DNA of 64,000 bases from Corynebacterium endometrii (GTDB lineage Bacteria; Actinomycetota; Actinomycetes; Mycobacteriales; Mycobacteriaceae): NCBI RefSeq assembly GCF_004795735.1, contig NZ_CP039247.1, positions 1,550,001-1,614,000 of the forward strand, given 5' to 3'. Positions 1 to 10,647 of the stretch are shown in pieces; position 1 is the stretch's first letter; each line of letters starts with the position of its first letter. Under the pieces are notes generated by a model. The model saw only the letters and a list, made by a program, of their open reading frames with translations. It did no database searches and was not told the DNA's origin. A program made the position numbers and the translations under genes.

Positions 1-362
1 CACATAAGCATGTGCCATCCGCCATCTTCACTCACCCTCAAATCGCCACTGTGGGCCTGACCGAGGCTCAGGCTCGCGAGGAGGGCTACAACATCACCGT
101 GAAGGTTCAGGATTACGGTGACGTGGCTTATGGTTGGGCGATGGAGGAAAAGGACGGCATCTGTAAGCTCATTGCCGACAAGGACACCGGCAAGCTCCTA
201 GGCGCTCATTACTACGGCCCTCAGGCATCCACTCTGATTCAGCAGCTCATCACGGTGATGGCCTACGACATCGACGTCCGTGACTTCGCCCAGAATCAGT
301 ACTGGATTCACCCGGCCCTCCCCGAGCTCACCGAGAATGCTTTGCTGGGCCTCGAGTTTTAG
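1..362 (+). CDS. mtr: Mycothione reductase, C-terminal part (5' end outside window)
   Basis: The frame is open through the left edge, so only about the last 119 codons are seen. The piece matches the dimerisation domain of pyridine nucleotide-disulfide oxidoreductases: it has the [16 protein letters not shown] segment and, near the end, HPALPE, the family's His-Glu pair that completes the active site of the partner subunit. Mycothione reductase uses NADPH to reduce oxidised mycothiol, the actinobacterial thiol buffer, in the cytoplasm. Placement next to mapB fits the C. glutamicum order as I recall it. The specific substrate assignment, rather than another disulfide reductase, rests on similarity remembered for this tail and on context. 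Confidence 0.8.
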   Translation, partial: HKHVPSAIFTHPQIATVGLTEAQAREEGYNITVKVQDYGDVAYGWAMEEKDGICKLIADKDTGKLLGAHYYGPQASTLIQQLITVMAYDIDVRDFAQNQYWIHPALPELTENALLGLEF

Positions 363-439
363 CCGGCCTTTGGGGCGGCCCCACGGCGACGAGGATTGGT
401 GCCTAAAGCAACAGCCCGCTGGACGCCGGGAAAGACTGT

Positions 440-480
440 AGGCCTTGCACTTACCGCATGCGGCGGTAAGTGCAAGGCCT
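440..480. terminator. Bidirectional hairpin between mtr and mapB
   Basis: A perfect 18-bp inverted repeat (440-457 with 463-480) around a 5-nt loop lies between the convergent mtr and mapB stops. It probably ends transcription from both sides, although the T-tract is short. Confidence 0.8.
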
Positions 481-509
481 TGTTCGTGTCTTCCCTGAGG
501 TCCTGACGG

Positions 510-1379
510 TTAGTCCTCGTCAGGGATGGTCAAGATCTCGTTGCCATCCTCGGTGATGACGATGGTGTGCTCGAACTGGGCGGTGAACTTGCCGTCGGTA
601 TTCTGCACGGTCCAGTCGTCGGACCAGATTTCATAATCCAGGGATCCCAGGTTGATCATCGGCTCGATGGTCAGGGTCATGCCTGGCTCGAGGATGTTGC
701 GATACGCGGTGGAATCATAGTGCAGCACTACCAGGCCGTTGTGGAAGGTAGGGCCCACACCGTGGCCAGTAAAATCGCGAACTACGTTATATCCAAAGCG
801 ATTGGCGTAAGACTCGATCACGCGGCCAATGACGTTGATTTCGCGGCCCGGCTTTGCCGCCTTGATGCCGCGCATGGTGGCTTCCTTAGTCCTCTCCACC
901 AGCAAACGATGTTCCTCGGAAACCTCGCCCGCCAGGAAGGTGGCATTGGTATCCCCGTGAACCCCGTTCTTGTAGGCGGTGACATCAATGTTCACGATGT
1001 CGCCATCCTGAATCACGGTGGAATCAGGAATACCGTGGCAGATAATCTCATTGAGGGAGACGCAGCAGGACTTTGGGAAGCTCAGGTATCCCAAGGTCGA
1101 GGGGTAAGCGCCGTGATCGCACATGTACTCATGGGCGATACGGTCAATCTCATCAGTCGTGACGCCAGGGGCCACCGCAGCTCCAGCAACTTTAAGGGCA
1201 TTAGCGGCAATTTTTGACGCCTCACGCATTGCCTCAATGGTTTCGGGAGTCTGGATGAATGGCTCACCCATGTTCTCTTGAACGCTGTCTTTCCATACAT
1301 ACTCAGGACGCTCGATGCTCTCCGGTACGGTGCGCACAGGGGTTGGCTTGCCGGGGGTTAGCTTTCCACGATTACTCAT
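510..1379 (-). CDS. mapB: Methionine aminopeptidase type I
   Basis: Removes the initiator methionine from new proteins in the cytoplasm. The 289-residue protein has all metal ligands of the family: D132, D143, H206, E239 and E270, plus the catalytic H115 in the ICHGIP segment. An extra proline-rich N-terminal stretch of about 40 residues is typical of the long actinobacterial MapB form. The ATG at 1379 has no Shine-Dalgarno at normal spacing (a GAGGAGG lies too far upstream), but a TACGAT hexamer sits exactly 7 nt before it, so the mRNA may be leaderless. The gene converges on mtr and lies downstream of the PBP gene on the same strand. Confidence 0.95.
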   Translation of the reverse strand: MSNRGKLTPGKPTPVRTVPESIERPEYVWKDSVQENMGEPFIQTPETIEAMREASKIAANALKVAGAAVAPGVTTDEIDRIAHEYMCDHGAYPSTLGYLSFPKSCCVSLNEIICHGIPDSTVIQDGDIVNIDVTAYKNGVHGDTNATFLAGEVSEEHRLLVERTKEATMRGIKAAKPGREINVIGRVIESYANRFGYNVVRDFTGHGVGPTFHNGLVVLHYDSTAYRNILEPGMTLTIEPMINLGSLDYEIWSDDWTVQNTDGKFTAQFEHTIVITEDGNEILTIPDED

Positions 1380-1386
1380 GCGGATA

Positions 1387-1392
1387 ATCGTA
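1387..1392 (-). promoter_or_regulatory. Putative -10 of mapB (leaderless)
   Basis: TACGAT on the minus strand, 7 nt before the mapB ATG. The spacing would put the transcript start at or next to the start codon. Confidence 0.5.
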
Positions 1393-1431
1393 GTCCCCTC
1401 CTCGCGGCCGGGTGTGGTTGGGGCCGGGTTC

Positions 1432-3282
1432 CTAGCCCTCGGGAGGCGGTACTGGGGCCTCTGAGCCCTCCGAACGGAAACGATCCAAGTTCTGGAAGAA
1501 CGCGTCAGTAATGGATACCGATGTCTCTGATCCCCCGCCCAGGACCACGAGCGTGGCGAAGGCTATATCATCATCGCGATAGCCGGTAAACCAGGCGTGG
1601 GAGCCCTCATTGATTTCAGCCTCGCCGGTCTTGCCGTATATTTCGCCGTTGGCCTGCATCCCCGCCGCGGTACCGGATGTGACCACCTGGCGCATCATAG
1701 AGCGAACGTTATCTAAAGTGGCCTGTTCCAGCGGCGCGGCCTCTTCGCTGGCTTTAGTCTCATGGGAGTCGACGAGGGTTGGGGTTGGGGTCCTACCGGC
1801 GGCCACAGTCGCCGAGACCAGCGCCATGCCGAAGGGGCTAGCCAGGTCGTAACCCTGGCCGTAGCCGGCCTCGGTGCGGTCCAGTGCGGATTCCCCTTCC
1901 GGGACGGATCCGGTCACGGTGGTAAGTCCCGGGATCTCGTAGTCGATACCAAGGCCAAACGACTTAGCGATGTCCTTAAGCTGCCCCTGCTCCAACTTGG
2001 TGGAGATATCCGCGAAGGTGGTGTTGCACGAACTAGCAAAGGCCTGGGCGAGCGGCACGGATCCCAAGGAAAAGCCGTTGTAGTTGGTGACAACACGGCC
2101 ATAGATGTCCATCGTGCCCGGGCATGGGACGATTGATCCGCTGGTGAGGCCCTGATCTTGTACCCCCGCGGCGGCGGTAATGATCTTGAAGGTGGAGCCC
2201 GGCGGGTATTGACCGTTGAGCGCCACATCACCGTCTTTATCCGCCTCACCGGTCTGGGCGACGGCCAGTATTTCGCCGCTAGATGGGCGGATGGCCACCA
2301 GCATGGCCTTGGAGTCCGCGCGCAGATTCACTGCTTCCTCCGCGGCCCGCTGGACGTCATAATCGATGCTCACCTTGATGGCAGGGGCCGGGCTAGCGTC
2401 ATGGAATTCCACGTCGCGCAGCGCGGCGCCGTTCTCATTGACTACGGCGACCCGCCAGCCGTTACTGCCCTCCAATTCATCGTTGACCATGGTGCGTACT
2501 CGAGACATGATATCCGTGGCGAAGCCCTTATCTCGGGTGACCAGGGCCGGTTCCTCATTGAGGCGCACGCCGGGGGCATCGGCCAGAATGCTCTCGATGG
2601 CTGGGCCCATGCGGTCATCGTAAACGCCGACAGAGTAAGTGCCCCTGGACTCCTCCAGTGAATTGGCTAAATCCAGGGCGTCAATTGCCGGCACCGTTGC
2701 ATCGTCCCCACGAACTTCATTGACTGCGCTTGCGATGCGTCCGGCCAAGCCGCGAAGGTCAGATTCTGTGCCCGTATCGACCAAGAGGCGATACTGCAGG
2801 CCGGGGGTCATCAAAGCCACGCCATCAGAACTGACCACGCTTGCGCGTTCCGCAACAACGGGCCGAAGCTCGAGCCGTTGCCTAGCGCCAAGATCCGGGT
2901 GGATGAGAGAAGGTTGCCAGCGGACGGTCCACTCATCCCCCGCTTTAGACAGGTTTAGCGACGTGTCATAGGTCAAGTGACGCTCTCGCGGAAGGGTCCA
3001 CGCGACGGAATAATGAGCCACCGCCGAATTGTCTTGCTGTTCGACGCTCTTTAACTGAAAATCCACCGCCTCTGCTTGGAGACCGTCAAAGGTGGAATTA
3101 AGCATCTCCGCCGCCACGGTAGGTGAATCGACAAGCTCCTGTGCGGCCTCAGAATCGCGTTGTTCCAACGCGGTAAAGAAGTCCTCCACCACTGGCTCCG
3201 CGGCCACGGGTTTAGGGGTGCACGCGGCCAACATCCCGGCCGATAGACCCGCTATGCACACAACCGCCACCGTCTGCTTCAT
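1432..3282 (-). CDS. Class B penicillin-binding lipoprotein (transpeptidase)
   Basis: Cross-links peptidoglycan on the outer face of the membrane. From the ATG at 3282 the protein has 616 residues. An N-terminal lipoprotein signal ends in LAAC (Cys21), followed by an NTF2-like MecA_N domain, a dimerisation domain and a transpeptidase domain. The three active-site motifs are present: STFK (about 363-366), SCN (418-420) and KTG (551-553). A TTG at 3294 would add four residues; I prefer ATG because it gives a normal Met-Lys signal start. The tail is short and proline-rich. Lipidation in place of a transmembrane anchor resembles PbpA/MecA-type enzymes. It lies between ispG and mapB. Confidence 0.9.
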   Translation of the reverse strand: MKQTVAVVCIAGLSAGMLAACTPKPVAAEPVVEDFFTALEQRDSEAAQELVDSPTVAAEMLNSTFDGLQAEAVDFQLKSVEQQDNSAVAHYSVAWTLPRERHLTYDTSLNLSKAGDEWTVRWQPSLIHPDLGARQRLELRPVVAERASVVSSDGVALMTPGLQYRLLVDTGTESDLRGLAGRIASAVNEVRGDDATVPAIDALDLANSLEESRGTYSVGVYDDRMGPAIESILADAPGVRLNEEPALVTRDKGFATDIMSRVRTMVNDELEGSNGWRVAVVNENGAALRDVEFHDASPAPAIKVSIDYDVQRAAEEAVNLRADSKAMLVAIRPSSGEILAVAQTGEADKDGDVALNGQYPPGSTFKIITAAAGVQDQGLTSGSIVPCPGTMDIYGRVVTNYNGFSLGSVPLAQAFASSCNTTFADISTKLEQGQLKDIAKSFGLGIDYEIPGLTTVTGSVPEGESALDRTEAGYGQGYDLASPFGMALVSATVAAGRTPTPTLVDSHETKASEEAAPLEQATLDNVRSMMRQVVTSGTAAGMQANGEIYGKTGEAEINEGSHAWFTGYRDDDIAFATLVVLGGGSETSVSITDAFFQNLDRFRSEGSEAPVPPPEG

Positions 3283-3393
3283 GTCATGGAACAATAGCAG
3301 CGCGGCGGCGGTTACACGGCGATCAACTCTCCACAGGCGCCCGACTCACAGCTAGGTGGAAGGTTGAGCCAGGCGGGAAGGTGGGCTAGGTGC

Positions 3394-4557
3394 TTACCTG
3401 GTGACGCGGACGTCAGCCTTTGCACCCTCCACGGCCTCAAGGCCCTGTTCGTCGGCGATGCGCATCGCCTCTTCGATGAGGGTCTCAACGATCTTGGACT
3501 CAGGCACGGTCTTGACAACTTCTCCCTTGACGAAGATCTGGCCCTTACCGTTGCCGGAGGCAACGCCCAGGTCCGCGTCACGGGCCTCGCCAGGCCCGTT
3601 AACGACACAGCCCATAACGGCGACGCGCAGCGGGAATTCCATCCCCTCCAAACCGGCGGTGACTTCCTCAGCCAGCTTGTATACGTCAACCTGGGCACGG
3701 CCGCAGGATGGGCAGGACACGATCTCCAGCTTGCGTGGGCGCAAGTTCAAGGACTGAAGGATCTGGTCGCCGACCTTGATTTCTTCCACCGGGTCAGCCG
3801 AAAGTGAGACACGGATGGTATCCCCGATTCCGTCGGCAAGCAGGGATCCAAACGCCACCGCGGACTTGATAGTGCCCTGGAACTTAGGGCCAGCCTCGGT
3901 CACGCCCAAGTGCAAAGGGTAATCAGACTGCTCGGCCAGCTGGCGGTACGCCTCAACCATAATGACTGGGTCGTTGTGCTTGACGGAGATAGCGATGTCC
4001 CCATAGCCGTGTTCCTCAAACAGTCCAGCTTCCCACAGTGCTGACTCAACCAAGGCCTCTGGGGTGGCCTTCCCGTACTTATCCATAATGCGCTTATCCA
4101 AGGATCCCGCATTAACGCCGATACGGATAGGGATACCGGCATCGCCGGCCGCCTTGGCCACTTCCTTGACGCGGCCGTCAAATTCCTTGATATTGCCTGG
4201 GTTAACTCGAACCGCGGCGCACCCCGCGTCAATCGCGGCGAAGATGTACTTAGGCTGGAAGTGAATATCCGCAATCACCGGGATTGGGGACTTCTTCGCG
4301 ATCGCCGGAAGCGCCTCGGCGTCGATGGTCTTTGGGCATGCCACGCGGACAATGTCGCAACCGGAGGCAGTGAGTTGGGCGATCTGCTGGAGGGTTGCGT
4401 TGATGTCATTGGTCTTAGTGGTGGTCATGGACTGCACCGAAATCGGGTAGTCAGAGCCCACACCGACGTTTCCGACCATCAGCTGGCGGGTCTTGCGGCG
4501 TGGCGCCAAGGTGGGAAGTGGCGCGTCTGGGATACCAAGTCCAATTGGAGTGGACAT
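3394..4557 (-). CDS. ispG: 4-hydroxy-3-methylbut-2-enyl diphosphate synthase
   Basis: Iron-sulfur enzyme of the MEP isoprenoid pathway that converts methylerythritol cyclodiphosphate to HMBPP. The TIM-barrel half is followed by the C-terminal cluster domain with CPSC (C282, C285) and GCVVNGPGE (C317) as the three 4Fe-4S ligands. I chose the ATG at 4557 (387 residues) because AAAGGAG lies 5 nt before it; the longer frame to 4611 lacks such a site and adds 18 residues not typical of the family. It lies downstream of rip1 and dxr on the same strand, the usual corynebacterial dxr-rip1-ispG cluster, so two MEP steps sit together. Confidence 0.96.
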   Translation of the reverse strand: MSTPIGLGIPDAPLPTLAPRRKTRQLMVGNVGVGSDYPISVQSMTTTKTNDINATLQQIAQLTASGCDIVRVACPKTIDAEALPAIAKKSPIPVIADIHFQPKYIFAAIDAGCAAVRVNPGNIKEFDGRVKEVAKAAGDAGIPIRIGVNAGSLDKRIMDKYGKATPEALVESALWEAGLFEEHGYGDIAISVKHNDPVIMVEAYRQLAEQSDYPLHLGVTEAGPKFQGTIKSAVAFGSLLADGIGDTIRVSLSADPVEEIKVGDQILQSLNLRPRKLEIVSCPSCGRAQVDVYKLAEEVTAGLEGMEFPLRVAVMGCVVNGPGEARDADLGVASGNGKGQIFVKGEVVKTVPESKIVETLIEEAMRIADEQGLEAVEGAKADVRVTR

Positions 4558-4644
4558 GCATGCTCCTTTGGAGGAAGTGATGTATAGCTTTCGCTGATTA
4601 TTGTTCCCCACTCTATCATCGCGGCAACGGCCACCGTTGCAGCG

Positions 4645-5853
4645 CTAGCCGAACAGACGGATTGGATTGACCACATCCGCGATGATGATTAGGAATCCCA
4701 CTACGAAGAGCGAGCCCCAGATGACATAGGTCAATGGCATGAGCTTCGTATAATCGGCCGCACCCAGCGGTTCCTTGCCCATAAGAGCCCGGAGGCCGTC
4801 GCGGATTTTTTCATATAGGACCACCGCTATGTGACCGCCATCAAAAGGCGGGAGTGGAATGAGATTGAACAACGCAAGGAAGAAGTTCAGTGTAGCCAGC
4901 ATCATGAAGAACATGTCCCACAGGCTACGTTCCACCAACTCGCCGCCCACCCGCGATGCGCCTACAACGGACATTGGGCCCTCTACGTCACGCTCGGCGC
5001 CAAAGATAGAGGCCACCACGCCGGGAATCTTCGCGGGAAAGGCCTTCAGGCCCTCAACCGTGGCGTCAAGCATGTAGACGGTGTAATTCCAGGTTGCCGG
5101 GATTGCACCGAAGAAATTGTGCTTTTCGACCGTGTTCACCGGCTCGCTGACTAACCCGATGGAACCGGCCTCGAAAGCCTCACCGGAGTTGCCGTAACGG
5201 GTTACCGCATCGAGCTCAACCATGACATCCCTCTGGTCGCCGCCGCGCTCGATGGTTACGGTCACCTCGTCACCCGGCAGCTCGATGACCTTGTTGCGCA
5301 GGTCGACAAAGTCGGTGACCAGCTCACCATTGAGCGCCACGATCACATCCCCCGGCTGGATACCGGCACGGCCCGCTGGGCCTAAACCATCGCACGCCTC
5401 GAGGGCCCCATCCGCTCGCTGGTCCGCCGAACAGGTGACCTCAGCAACCCGGGCCCGAACGTCCGCGTTGGGGTTGGGAATGCCCGCGGTCTGGGCCACC
5501 ACGAACAAAATGACAAAGCCGAGCAGCAGGTTGACCATGATGCCGCCTAGCAACACGATGATGCGCTGCCACCACGGCTTCTTATACATCGCGTGCCGCT
5601 CCTCCTCCGGAGTAAGCGTGTCATCCAGCGAGGTCATGCCGGCAATGTCACAGAAACCGCCGAGCGGAAGAGCGGCGAAACCATATTCCGTATTGCCCTT
5701 GCGGAAGGACGCGACCGTGGGGCCGAAACCAACGAAGAATCGCCGCACGCGCATGCCGAACGCGCGAGCGGTTACCATGTGCCCGGCCTCGTGCAGGGCT
5801 ACTGTGAGACCGATTCCAAGGGCAAATAAGAATATGCCTAAAGCGTTGGCCAT
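4645..5853 (-). CDS. rip1: Site-2 intramembrane zinc protease (RIP, M50 family)
   Basis: Membrane protease that cuts transmembrane proteins such as anti-sigma factors, the role known for M. tuberculosis Rip1 (Rv2869c). The 402-residue protein has HEAGH in the first membrane segment (H21, E22, H25), a central PDZ domain with the GIQPGDVIVALNG segment, and the third zinc ligand in PPFDGG (D338). Further membrane segments lie at both ends. The start is ATG at 5853. It sits between dxr and ispG, an association kept in corynebacteria and mycobacteria. The local targets cannot be read from the sequence. Confidence 0.93.
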   Translation of the reverse strand: MANALGIFLFALGIGLTVALHEAGHMVTARAFGMRVRRFFVGFGPTVASFRKGNTEYGFAALPLGGFCDIAGMTSLDDTLTPEEERHAMYKKPWWQRIIVLLGGIMVNLLLGFVILFVVAQTAGIPNPNADVRARVAEVTCSADQRADGALEACDGLGPAGRAGIQPGDVIVALNGELVTDFVDLRNKVIELPGDEVTVTIERGGDQRDVMVELDAVTRYGNSGEAFEAGSIGLVSEPVNTVEKHNFFGAIPATWNYTVYMLDATVEGLKAFPAKIPGVVASIFGAERDVEGPMSVVGASRVGGELVERSLWDMFFMMLATLNFFLALFNLIPLPPFDGGHIAVVLYEKIRDGLRALMGKEPLGAADYTKLMPLTYVIWGSLFVVGFLIIIADVVNPIRLFG

Positions 5854-5895
5854 GAGAGTCGCGGGAGCCTTCCTGAAAAAGCGCGGAGCTAGCGC

Positions 5896-7068
5896 TTAGT
5901 GAGCAATCTTGTCTATCAACGCGTTAGCGCGCCTGCGGGCCTCGAGTTCAACCTCGAGTACATCATCGACGCTTGAGGGTACACCAGCAAACTCGGAGGA
6001 TGTAGATAAGACCTTGCCTACTACATCAACGATCTCTGGGAAGCGGATGCGACCGGCCAAAAAGGCTGCCGCCGCCTCCTCGTTAGCCGCGTTATACACG
6101 GCTGGGGTGGTACCTCCGGCGGCTACGGACTCACGCGCTAGGCGTACCGCCGGGAAGGCCTCATCGTCAAGCGGCTCAAAATGCCAATCAAGGGTTTCAG
6201 AAAAATCCAGTGCCGGCTGAGCATCGGCCACGCGGTGCGGCCAATTCAATGCCAAGGAGATGGGGAGCTTCATGGACGGCGGCGAGGCCTGCGCTATTGT
6301 GCAGCCATCTACGAACGTAGCCATGGAGTGGATTATTGACTGAGGGTGCACAGTGACATCAATGCGCTCCGGCTCGATATCGAACAGCAATGTGGCTTCA
6401 ATGAGCTCGAGGCCCTTGTTGACCAGCGTCGCGGAGTTGAGCGTATTCATCTGACCCATCGACCAGGTTGGGTGCTTGGCCGCCTGCTCTGGGGTCACGT
6501 CCCTCATCTGCTCGCGGGTCCAGCCACGGAAGGGGCCGCCGGAGGCCGTTAACACAAGTTTATGCAGCTCTCGCATCCCCTCATCCCCGGATCGCAGGCA
6601 CTGGGCCATGGCGGAATGCTCGGAGTCCACGGGCACAATCTGGCCAGGTTCTGCCAGTTTGGTTACGATGTGCCCACCCGCGACGAGCGATTCCTTGTTC
6701 GCCAAGGCCAGGATTTCACCCTGCTCAAGCGTGGCCAGGGTCGCCTTAAGCCCCATGGAGCCCACCAACGCATTAAGCACCGTGTCAGCGCGAACCGAAC
6801 GGGTCAGGCGCTCGGCGGAGTCAGGCCCGTCAATCACGGTTCCGCCCAGAGCTTCCGAGACCTGCCGAGCGGCCTCCTTCCCCGCTACCGCTACGTGGTC
6901 AGCCGAAAGGTTGAAGGCTCGCGCTTGCTCGATCACGAGATGCGGGTTGGAACCTCCCGCGGCTATGCCTACGACCTGGAATTTATCAGGATTATCCGCG
7001 ATCACCTCCAGCGCCTGGGTACCGATGGAGCCAGTTGAACCAAGAATGAGAATTCGCTTTACAGTCAC
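5896..7068 (-). CDS. dxr: 1-deoxy-D-xylulose 5-phosphate reductoisomerase
   Basis: First committed step of the MEP pathway: rearranges and reduces DXP to methylerythritol phosphate with NADPH. The 390-residue protein opens with the nucleotide-binding [12 protein letters not shown], and holds the DSEHSA metal/substrate motif and a C-terminal helical domain. The start is GTG at 7068. There is no ribosome-binding site, but TAGGGT lies 6 nt upstream, which suggests a leaderless mRNA. It heads the dxr-rip1-ispG group and is divergent from the DUF2631 gene. Confidence 0.96.
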   Translation of the reverse strand: MTVKRILILGSTGSIGTQALEVIADNPDKFQVVGIAAGGSNPHLVIEQARAFNLSADHVAVAGKEAARQVSEALGGTVIDGPDSAERLTRSVRADTVLNALVGSMGLKATLATLEQGEILALANKESLVAGGHIVTKLAEPGQIVPVDSEHSAMAQCLRSGDEGMRELHKLVLTASGGPFRGWTREQMRDVTPEQAAKHPTWSMGQMNTLNSATLVNKGLELIEATLLFDIEPERIDVTVHPQSIIHSMATFVDGCTIAQASPPSMKLPISLALNWPHRVADAQPALDFSETLDWHFEPLDDEAFPAVRLARESVAAGGTTPAVYNAANEEAAAAFLAGRIRFPEIVDVVGKVLSTSSEFAGVPSSVDDVLEVELEARRRANALIDKIAH

Positions 7069-7074
7069 GCCTAT

Positions 7075-7080
7075 ACCCTA
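7075..7080 (-). promoter_or_regulatory. Putative -10 of dxr (leaderless)
   Basis: TAGGGT on the minus strand, 6 nt before the dxr GTG. TAnnnT hexamers of this kind are common in corynebacterial housekeeping promoters. No clear -35 is seen. Confidence 0.5.
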
Positions 7081-7262
7081 GCTTGACCGTGGGCTTAGCG
7101 GTATTCCCTCCCAGCTGGTGAGCGGCGCCAAATGCTACCGCGTCAGAAAGGTGCCGGACGTCACACGGCTATTCGATATGGGTGGGGGTGATTGTTCCCC
7201 AAAGCTGGGGCCATGCTCTAAGATACTTAGGAGATTAATGGCATTAACGCGAAGGAGAGCAC

Positions 7263-7697
7263 GTGTCTACCCACAAGAAGCCCGCACCTCAGATTTATGA
7301 CGGCGTTTCTACCTCGGATGTTCCATCCGCAGGCTTCGGTTGGTCCCGCACCCCGTTCATCGGCACTCAGGTTGCCGGTTGGGTGTCCGTATTCGTCCTG
7401 CTGATGTACAACTTCGGTAACCACCGCGGCCACGTGGAGACCATCTGGCTGCTGGTACTGGCGGCCGTAATTGCCCTTGGCCTTGTCCTTCACATGCTGC
7501 AGCCAAAACTGAACCAGGTACGCACCGTTACCGCCCGCAACCAGCCTGTTGGCCACGTTGAGATGGACTACATGTATGACCAGGCCACCGTCTCCGGCCG
7601 CTACGCCGAGCTGACCGATGGCCAGCTGCGCGCCCTGAATATCGATCCTGCTCGTGTTGCTCACCTTCGCACCAACCAGGACGCTATCTCCCAGTAG
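7263..7697 (+). CDS. DUF2631 membrane protein
   Basis: A 144-residue protein of the actinobacterial DUF2631 family; its function is unknown. Two hydrophobic segments (about residues 34-50 and 58-78) form a membrane hairpin, flanked by a conserved N-terminal stretch with GWSR and a soluble C-terminal half. The GTG start at 7263 has GAAGGAGAG a few bases upstream. A TAAGAT at 7219-7224 may be its -10. It is divergent from dxr, a neighbourhood kept in related genomes, and is followed by its own terminator. I do not infer a role. Confidence 0.85.
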   Translation: MSTHKKPAPQIYDGVSTSDVPSAGFGWSRTPFIGTQVAGWVSVFVLLMYNFGNHRGHVETIWLLVLAAVIALGLVLHMLQPKLNQVRTVTARNQPVGHVEMDYMYDQATVSGRYAELTDGQLRALNIDPARVAHLRTNQDAISQ

Positions 7698-7715
7698 TAA
7701 GGGCCTCCAGACTCG

Positions 7716-7756
7716 AACCGCCGCCTCCCCGGAAGGGGTAGCGGCGGTTTCTTTAT
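7716..7756 (+). terminator. Intrinsic terminator of the DUF2631 gene
   Basis: AACCGCCGC pairs with GCGGCGGTT, with an inner CCCC/GGGG stem and a GGAA loop, followed by TTTCTTT. The stretch from here to the rlmN stop at 7911 shows no gene. Confidence 0.8.
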
Positions 7757-7910
7757 CGCTAAAAGGTCTTCGCCCCCTTGAAGTGAGCGGTTACAGCCGG
7801 CAGAAGGGCGCCCATCCAGCTACGCCGCAGGCAGGCATGCCTCTCCGCGGCCCGGGGTTCTGGGAGGAGCATGCCTTGGTGATGCTGCCATAAGTCGCGC
7901 GTTTTTGTGG

Positions 7911-9023
7911 TTAGTCGCGCTCTTCGGCCGCAAGCTGGCCACACGCCGCGGCGATTTCTTGTCCCTTCGTATCGCGGACCGTGCAGGGCACGCCTTGGGC
8001 CTGGACGCGGCGCACAAATTCGTCCTGACGAGCCTTAGGCGCGGCATCCCATTCGGAACCTGGAGTGGGGTTTAGCGGAATCACGTTGACATGAACCTTG
8101 GAGCCCAATGCTCGGTGGAGCTTTTGCCCCAGCATGTCCGCGCGGAAATCCTGGTCATTTTTGTCACGGATCAGCGCGTATTCAATAGAGACGCGGCGGG
8201 ACGTCTTCTCCACGTAGTAGGCCGCAGCCTCCAGCACCTCCTCAACGGACCACCGGTTATTGACGGGTACAAGGGTGTCACGGAGCTCGTCGTCCGGCGT
8301 GTGAAGCGAGACAGCGAGCGTGCAGGACAGCTCCTCATCGGCGAGTTTGCGGATAGCCGGTGCGATTCCCACGGTGGAGACCGTCACATTACGCATGGAC
8401 ATACCAAAGCCGAGCGGCTCCGGTGCCGTGATTTGGCGCACCGCGGAAACCACGCGCTTGTAATTGGCCAGCGGCTCGCCCATTCCCATGAAGACAATAT
8501 TGGACAGGCGGCCGCCCTCCGCATCCATGACCGCGGAAGCGTTGCGTACCTGCTCCACGATCTCGGCGGTGGACAGGTTCCGGTCTAGGCCTCCCTGGCC
8601 GGTGGCGCAGAATGGGCAAGCCATACCGCAGCCGGCCTGGGATGAAATGCACAGTGTGGCCCGGCCTGGGTAACGCATCAGAACGGACTCTAGAAGCGTG
8701 CCATCGTGCAACTTCCACAGCGACTTAGTGGTTTCGCCATCGTCAGTCTCATAAAACTTGATGGGCGTCATGAGCTTGGGGAACAGCTTTTCCTGCACCT
8801 CCGCGCGTTGTGCCGCGGGGATGTCAGTCATCTCCTCCACGTTGTCAGTGTGGTGCACGTAGTAATGCTTCGCCAACTGGTTGGCGCGGAACTTGGGAAG
8901 GCCAATTTCTTTGAGCGCCTCGACGCGCTCTTCTTGGGAAAGATCGGCAAAGTGCTTGGGCGGTAGACCGCGGCGTGGTGAGGAAAAATCGAGTTTTACT
9001 GGAGTGGCCATAATGCTTGCCAT
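7911..9023 (-). CDS. rlmN: 23S rRNA (adenine-2503-C2)/tRNA methyltransferase, radical SAM
   Basis: Methylates C2 of A2503 in 23S rRNA and of A37 in some tRNAs. The 370-residue protein has the radical-SAM cluster motif CGMACPFC (C132, C136, C139), the GMGEPL motif that binds SAM, and the C-terminal GVPCTVR Cys (about C347) that accepts the methyl group. ATG at 9023 is used; an in-frame ATG at 9011 is an alternative, and neither has a strong ribosome-binding site. It is a single gene between two plus-strand genes. Confidence 0.95.
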   Translation of the reverse strand: MASIMATPVKLDFSSPRRGLPPKHFADLSQEERVEALKEIGLPKFRANQLAKHYYVHHTDNVEEMTDIPAAQRAEVQEKLFPKLMTPIKFYETDDGETTKSLWKLHDGTLLESVLMRYPGRATLCISSQAGCGMACPFCATGQGGLDRNLSTAEIVEQVRNASAVMDAEGGRLSNIVFMGMGEPLANYKRVVSAVRQITAPEPLGFGMSMRNVTVSTVGIAPAIRKLADEELSCTLAVSLHTPDDELRDTLVPVNNRWSVEEVLEAAAYYVEKTSRRVSIEYALIRDKNDQDFRADMLGQKLHRALGSKVHVNVIPLNPTPGSEWDAAPKARQDEFVRRVQAQGVPCTVRDTKGQEIAAACGQLAAEERD

Positions 9024-9091
9024 TCTTGCACGTTTTCGACGATCCTAGTGAATCGAAGCAGCCCAAGCCGAAGGATTAATTGGTTCCACAG

Positions 9092-9121
9092 TTGGCCAAA
9101 CCGGTGCATTCCCTATTTAAT
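9092..9121 (+). promoter_or_regulatory. Putative promoter of the LapA-like gene
   Basis: TTGGCC (9092-9097) and TATTTAAT (9114-9121) are 16-18 nt apart, and the ATG at 9129 follows 7 nt after the -10 stretch. This suggests a leaderless transcript. Confidence 0.5.
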
Positions 9122-9128
9122 GATATGT

Positions 9129-9533
9129 ATGACTAACCCAAACTATGACCCTAACGCTATTCCAGCGAATAGCGGTTACGCGGCGGATCCAGAGACCGCT
9201 CAGGCTCCGGCACCTGCTTCACGAGACCAAGTTGAATACGCAGAGCCAAAGAAGGCCCCGAAGGATGCAGGAAAGGCTAAGGGCTCCTTCGCCGCTAGCA
9301 CCTGGGCCGCTCTCATCGTGGGCTTCCTGCTTCTCATCCTGCTCATTGTCTTCATCCTGCAGAACATGCATGAGGTGGAATTGAACTTCATTTCGTGGAC
9401 CGTCCAGTTCCCTGCAGGCATTGCATTCCTCATCTTCGCTGTAGCCGGTGCGCTGATCATGGCCCTGGTTGGCGGTTGGCGTATGTTCGAGCTTCGTCGC
9501 CAGATGAAAAAGCAGGCCAAGCTCTACGGCTAA
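9129..9533 (+). CDS. LapA-domain (DUF1049) membrane protein
   Basis: A 134-residue protein from the ATG at 9129. A polar, proline- and alanine-rich N-terminus of about 55 residues precedes two membrane segments and a basic C-terminal tail (FELRRQMKKQAK). This is the LipopolysaccharideAssembly-A/DUF1049 topology; in proteobacteria LapA-type proteins help place lipopolysaccharide assembly factors, but this organism has no LPS, so the role here is unknown. The frame extends to 9048, but that part has no ribosome-binding site and lies upstream of the likely promoter. It converges on cdsA. Confidence 0.8.
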   Translation: MTNPNYDPNAIPANSGYAADPETAQAPAPASRDQVEYAEPKKAPKDAGKAKGSFAASTWAALIVGFLLLILLIVFILQNMHEVELNFISWTVQFPAGIAFLIFAVAGALIMALVGGWRMFELRRQMKKQAKLYG

Positions 9534-9567
9534 ACCCGTCTGCCCGCTATTTGAGATAGGCATTATT

Positions 9568-9612
9568 AAAGCGCTTGTCCCCCATCGTTACGATGAGGTG
9601 CAAGCGCTTTTT
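9568..9612. terminator. Bidirectional terminator between the LapA-like gene and cdsA
   Basis: AAAGCGCTTG (9568-9577) pairs with CAAGCGCTTT (9601-9610), with an inner CATCG/CGATG stem. T or A tracts flank both sides, which suits both converging genes. Confidence 0.9.
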
Positions 9613-9624
9613 AACGTGGAAAAG

Positions 9625-10524
9625 CTACCCAACGACGTTAGTCGCCAAAAAGGACATGGCTACCCACGTAACCATGGCTGAGGGCAGCATGCCATCGAGC
9701 CGGTCCATGATTCCGCCATGACCGGGCAGGATATTAGACATATCCTTGATTCCTAACTCACGCTTGAATTGGGATTCGACCAGATCCCCCAGGGTGGCGC
9801 AGAATACCAAGCCTAGACCCATCAGCGCGCCAACCCACCAGTCCTGATTGAGCAAGAACTGCACAAGTAAGGCACCGGTGACCACACCGAAGACTATGGA
9901 ACCGGCAAAACCTTCCCAAGACTTCTTTGGGCTCACGGCGGGCGCCATAGGGTGGGAACCAAACATCACGCCCGCGATGTAACCGCCCGAGTCTGAAGCC
10001 ACCACGCACAGCATAAAGGTCACAATCGCCGCCGAACCGGAAGCTACCGGCGTGGACTGCAGGGACAGCATCGCCGCAAACGATCCGAAAAGCGGAATCC
10101 ACGTCAGGACAAAGATCCCCACTGACATGTCCCGCAGATAGTTAATCGGTGGACGGTGCCGGCCGTTGTGGAACAGGCGCCCAAACATCAACAGCAGTAC
10201 CGAGGTCACGTAGACCGCTACCAGGCCCGAGGATCCGAAGGGCCGGGAAAGCCAGACCATAGCCACGCCGGAGATCACCAATAGCGTGCGGGGAATGTAG
10301 AAGGAATGCTCCCGCAAACGCGACAGGACTTCCCACATGCCGCCCGCGACGGCCAAAGACACCACGGTGTACCAAGCCCATGGACCAACCCACACCGCGC
10401 CAATGACCAGCGCACCAAGGCCCACGCCGACGCCGATGGCCGCTGGCAAATTGCGGCCAGCGTCATTTTTAGGCTTCGGCAAATGCCTGCGGGAATACTT
10501 CTCCCCTGGCTGAGCATTACTCAC
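9625..10524 (-). CDS. cdsA: Phosphatidate cytidylyltransferase
   Basis: Makes CDP-diacylglycerol from phosphatidate and CTP, the precursor of phosphatidylglycerol, cardiolipin and phosphatidylinositol in the membrane. The 299-residue protein has about eight membrane segments and the family signature near its end: SPKKSWEGF, then GDLVES and GGIMDRLDG. The first 30 residues are polar. The start is GTG at 10524 with GAGAGG upstream. It lies downstream of frr, as in many actinobacteria and proteobacteria, but a hairpin separates the two. Confidence 0.94.
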   Translation of the reverse strand: MSNAQPGEKYSRRHLPKPKNDAGRNLPAAIGVGVGLGALVIGAVWVGPWAWYTVVSLAVAGGMWEVLSRLREHSFYIPRTLLVISGVAMVWLSRPFGSSGLVAVYVTSVLLLMFGRLFHNGRHRPPINYLRDMSVGIFVLTWIPLFGSFAAMLSLQSTPVASGSAAIVTFMLCVVASDSGGYIAGVMFGSHPMAPAVSPKKSWEGFAGSIVFGVVTGALLVQFLLNQDWWVGALMGLGLVFCATLGDLVESQFKRELGIKDMSNILPGHGGIMDRLDGMLPSAMVTWVAMSFLATNVVG

Positions 10525-10582
10525 GCGGTGAGGTCCTCTCCGGTTTGAAACTTAGAACATGATAGGGGCTATATACCGGCCA

Positions 10583-10625
10583 AAGGTGCCGCGATTGGGA
10601 ATAGAAGCACAATTCACGGCACCTT
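10583..10625 (-). terminator. Hairpin between frr and cdsA
   Basis: AAGGTGCCG (10583-10591) pairs with CGGCACCTT (10617-10625), with a possible inner ATTG/CAAT stem and TTT after it on the minus strand. It may end or attenuate frr transcription. Confidence 0.6.
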
Positions 10626-10647
10626 CAAAGCACGGCAATGGTGAGGG

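Noticed and set aside
7711..7735. tRNA T-loop-like sequence (GGTTCGAGTC on the minus strand)
   Set aside because: No cloverleaf can be drawn around it; it is part of the terminator after the DUF2631 gene.
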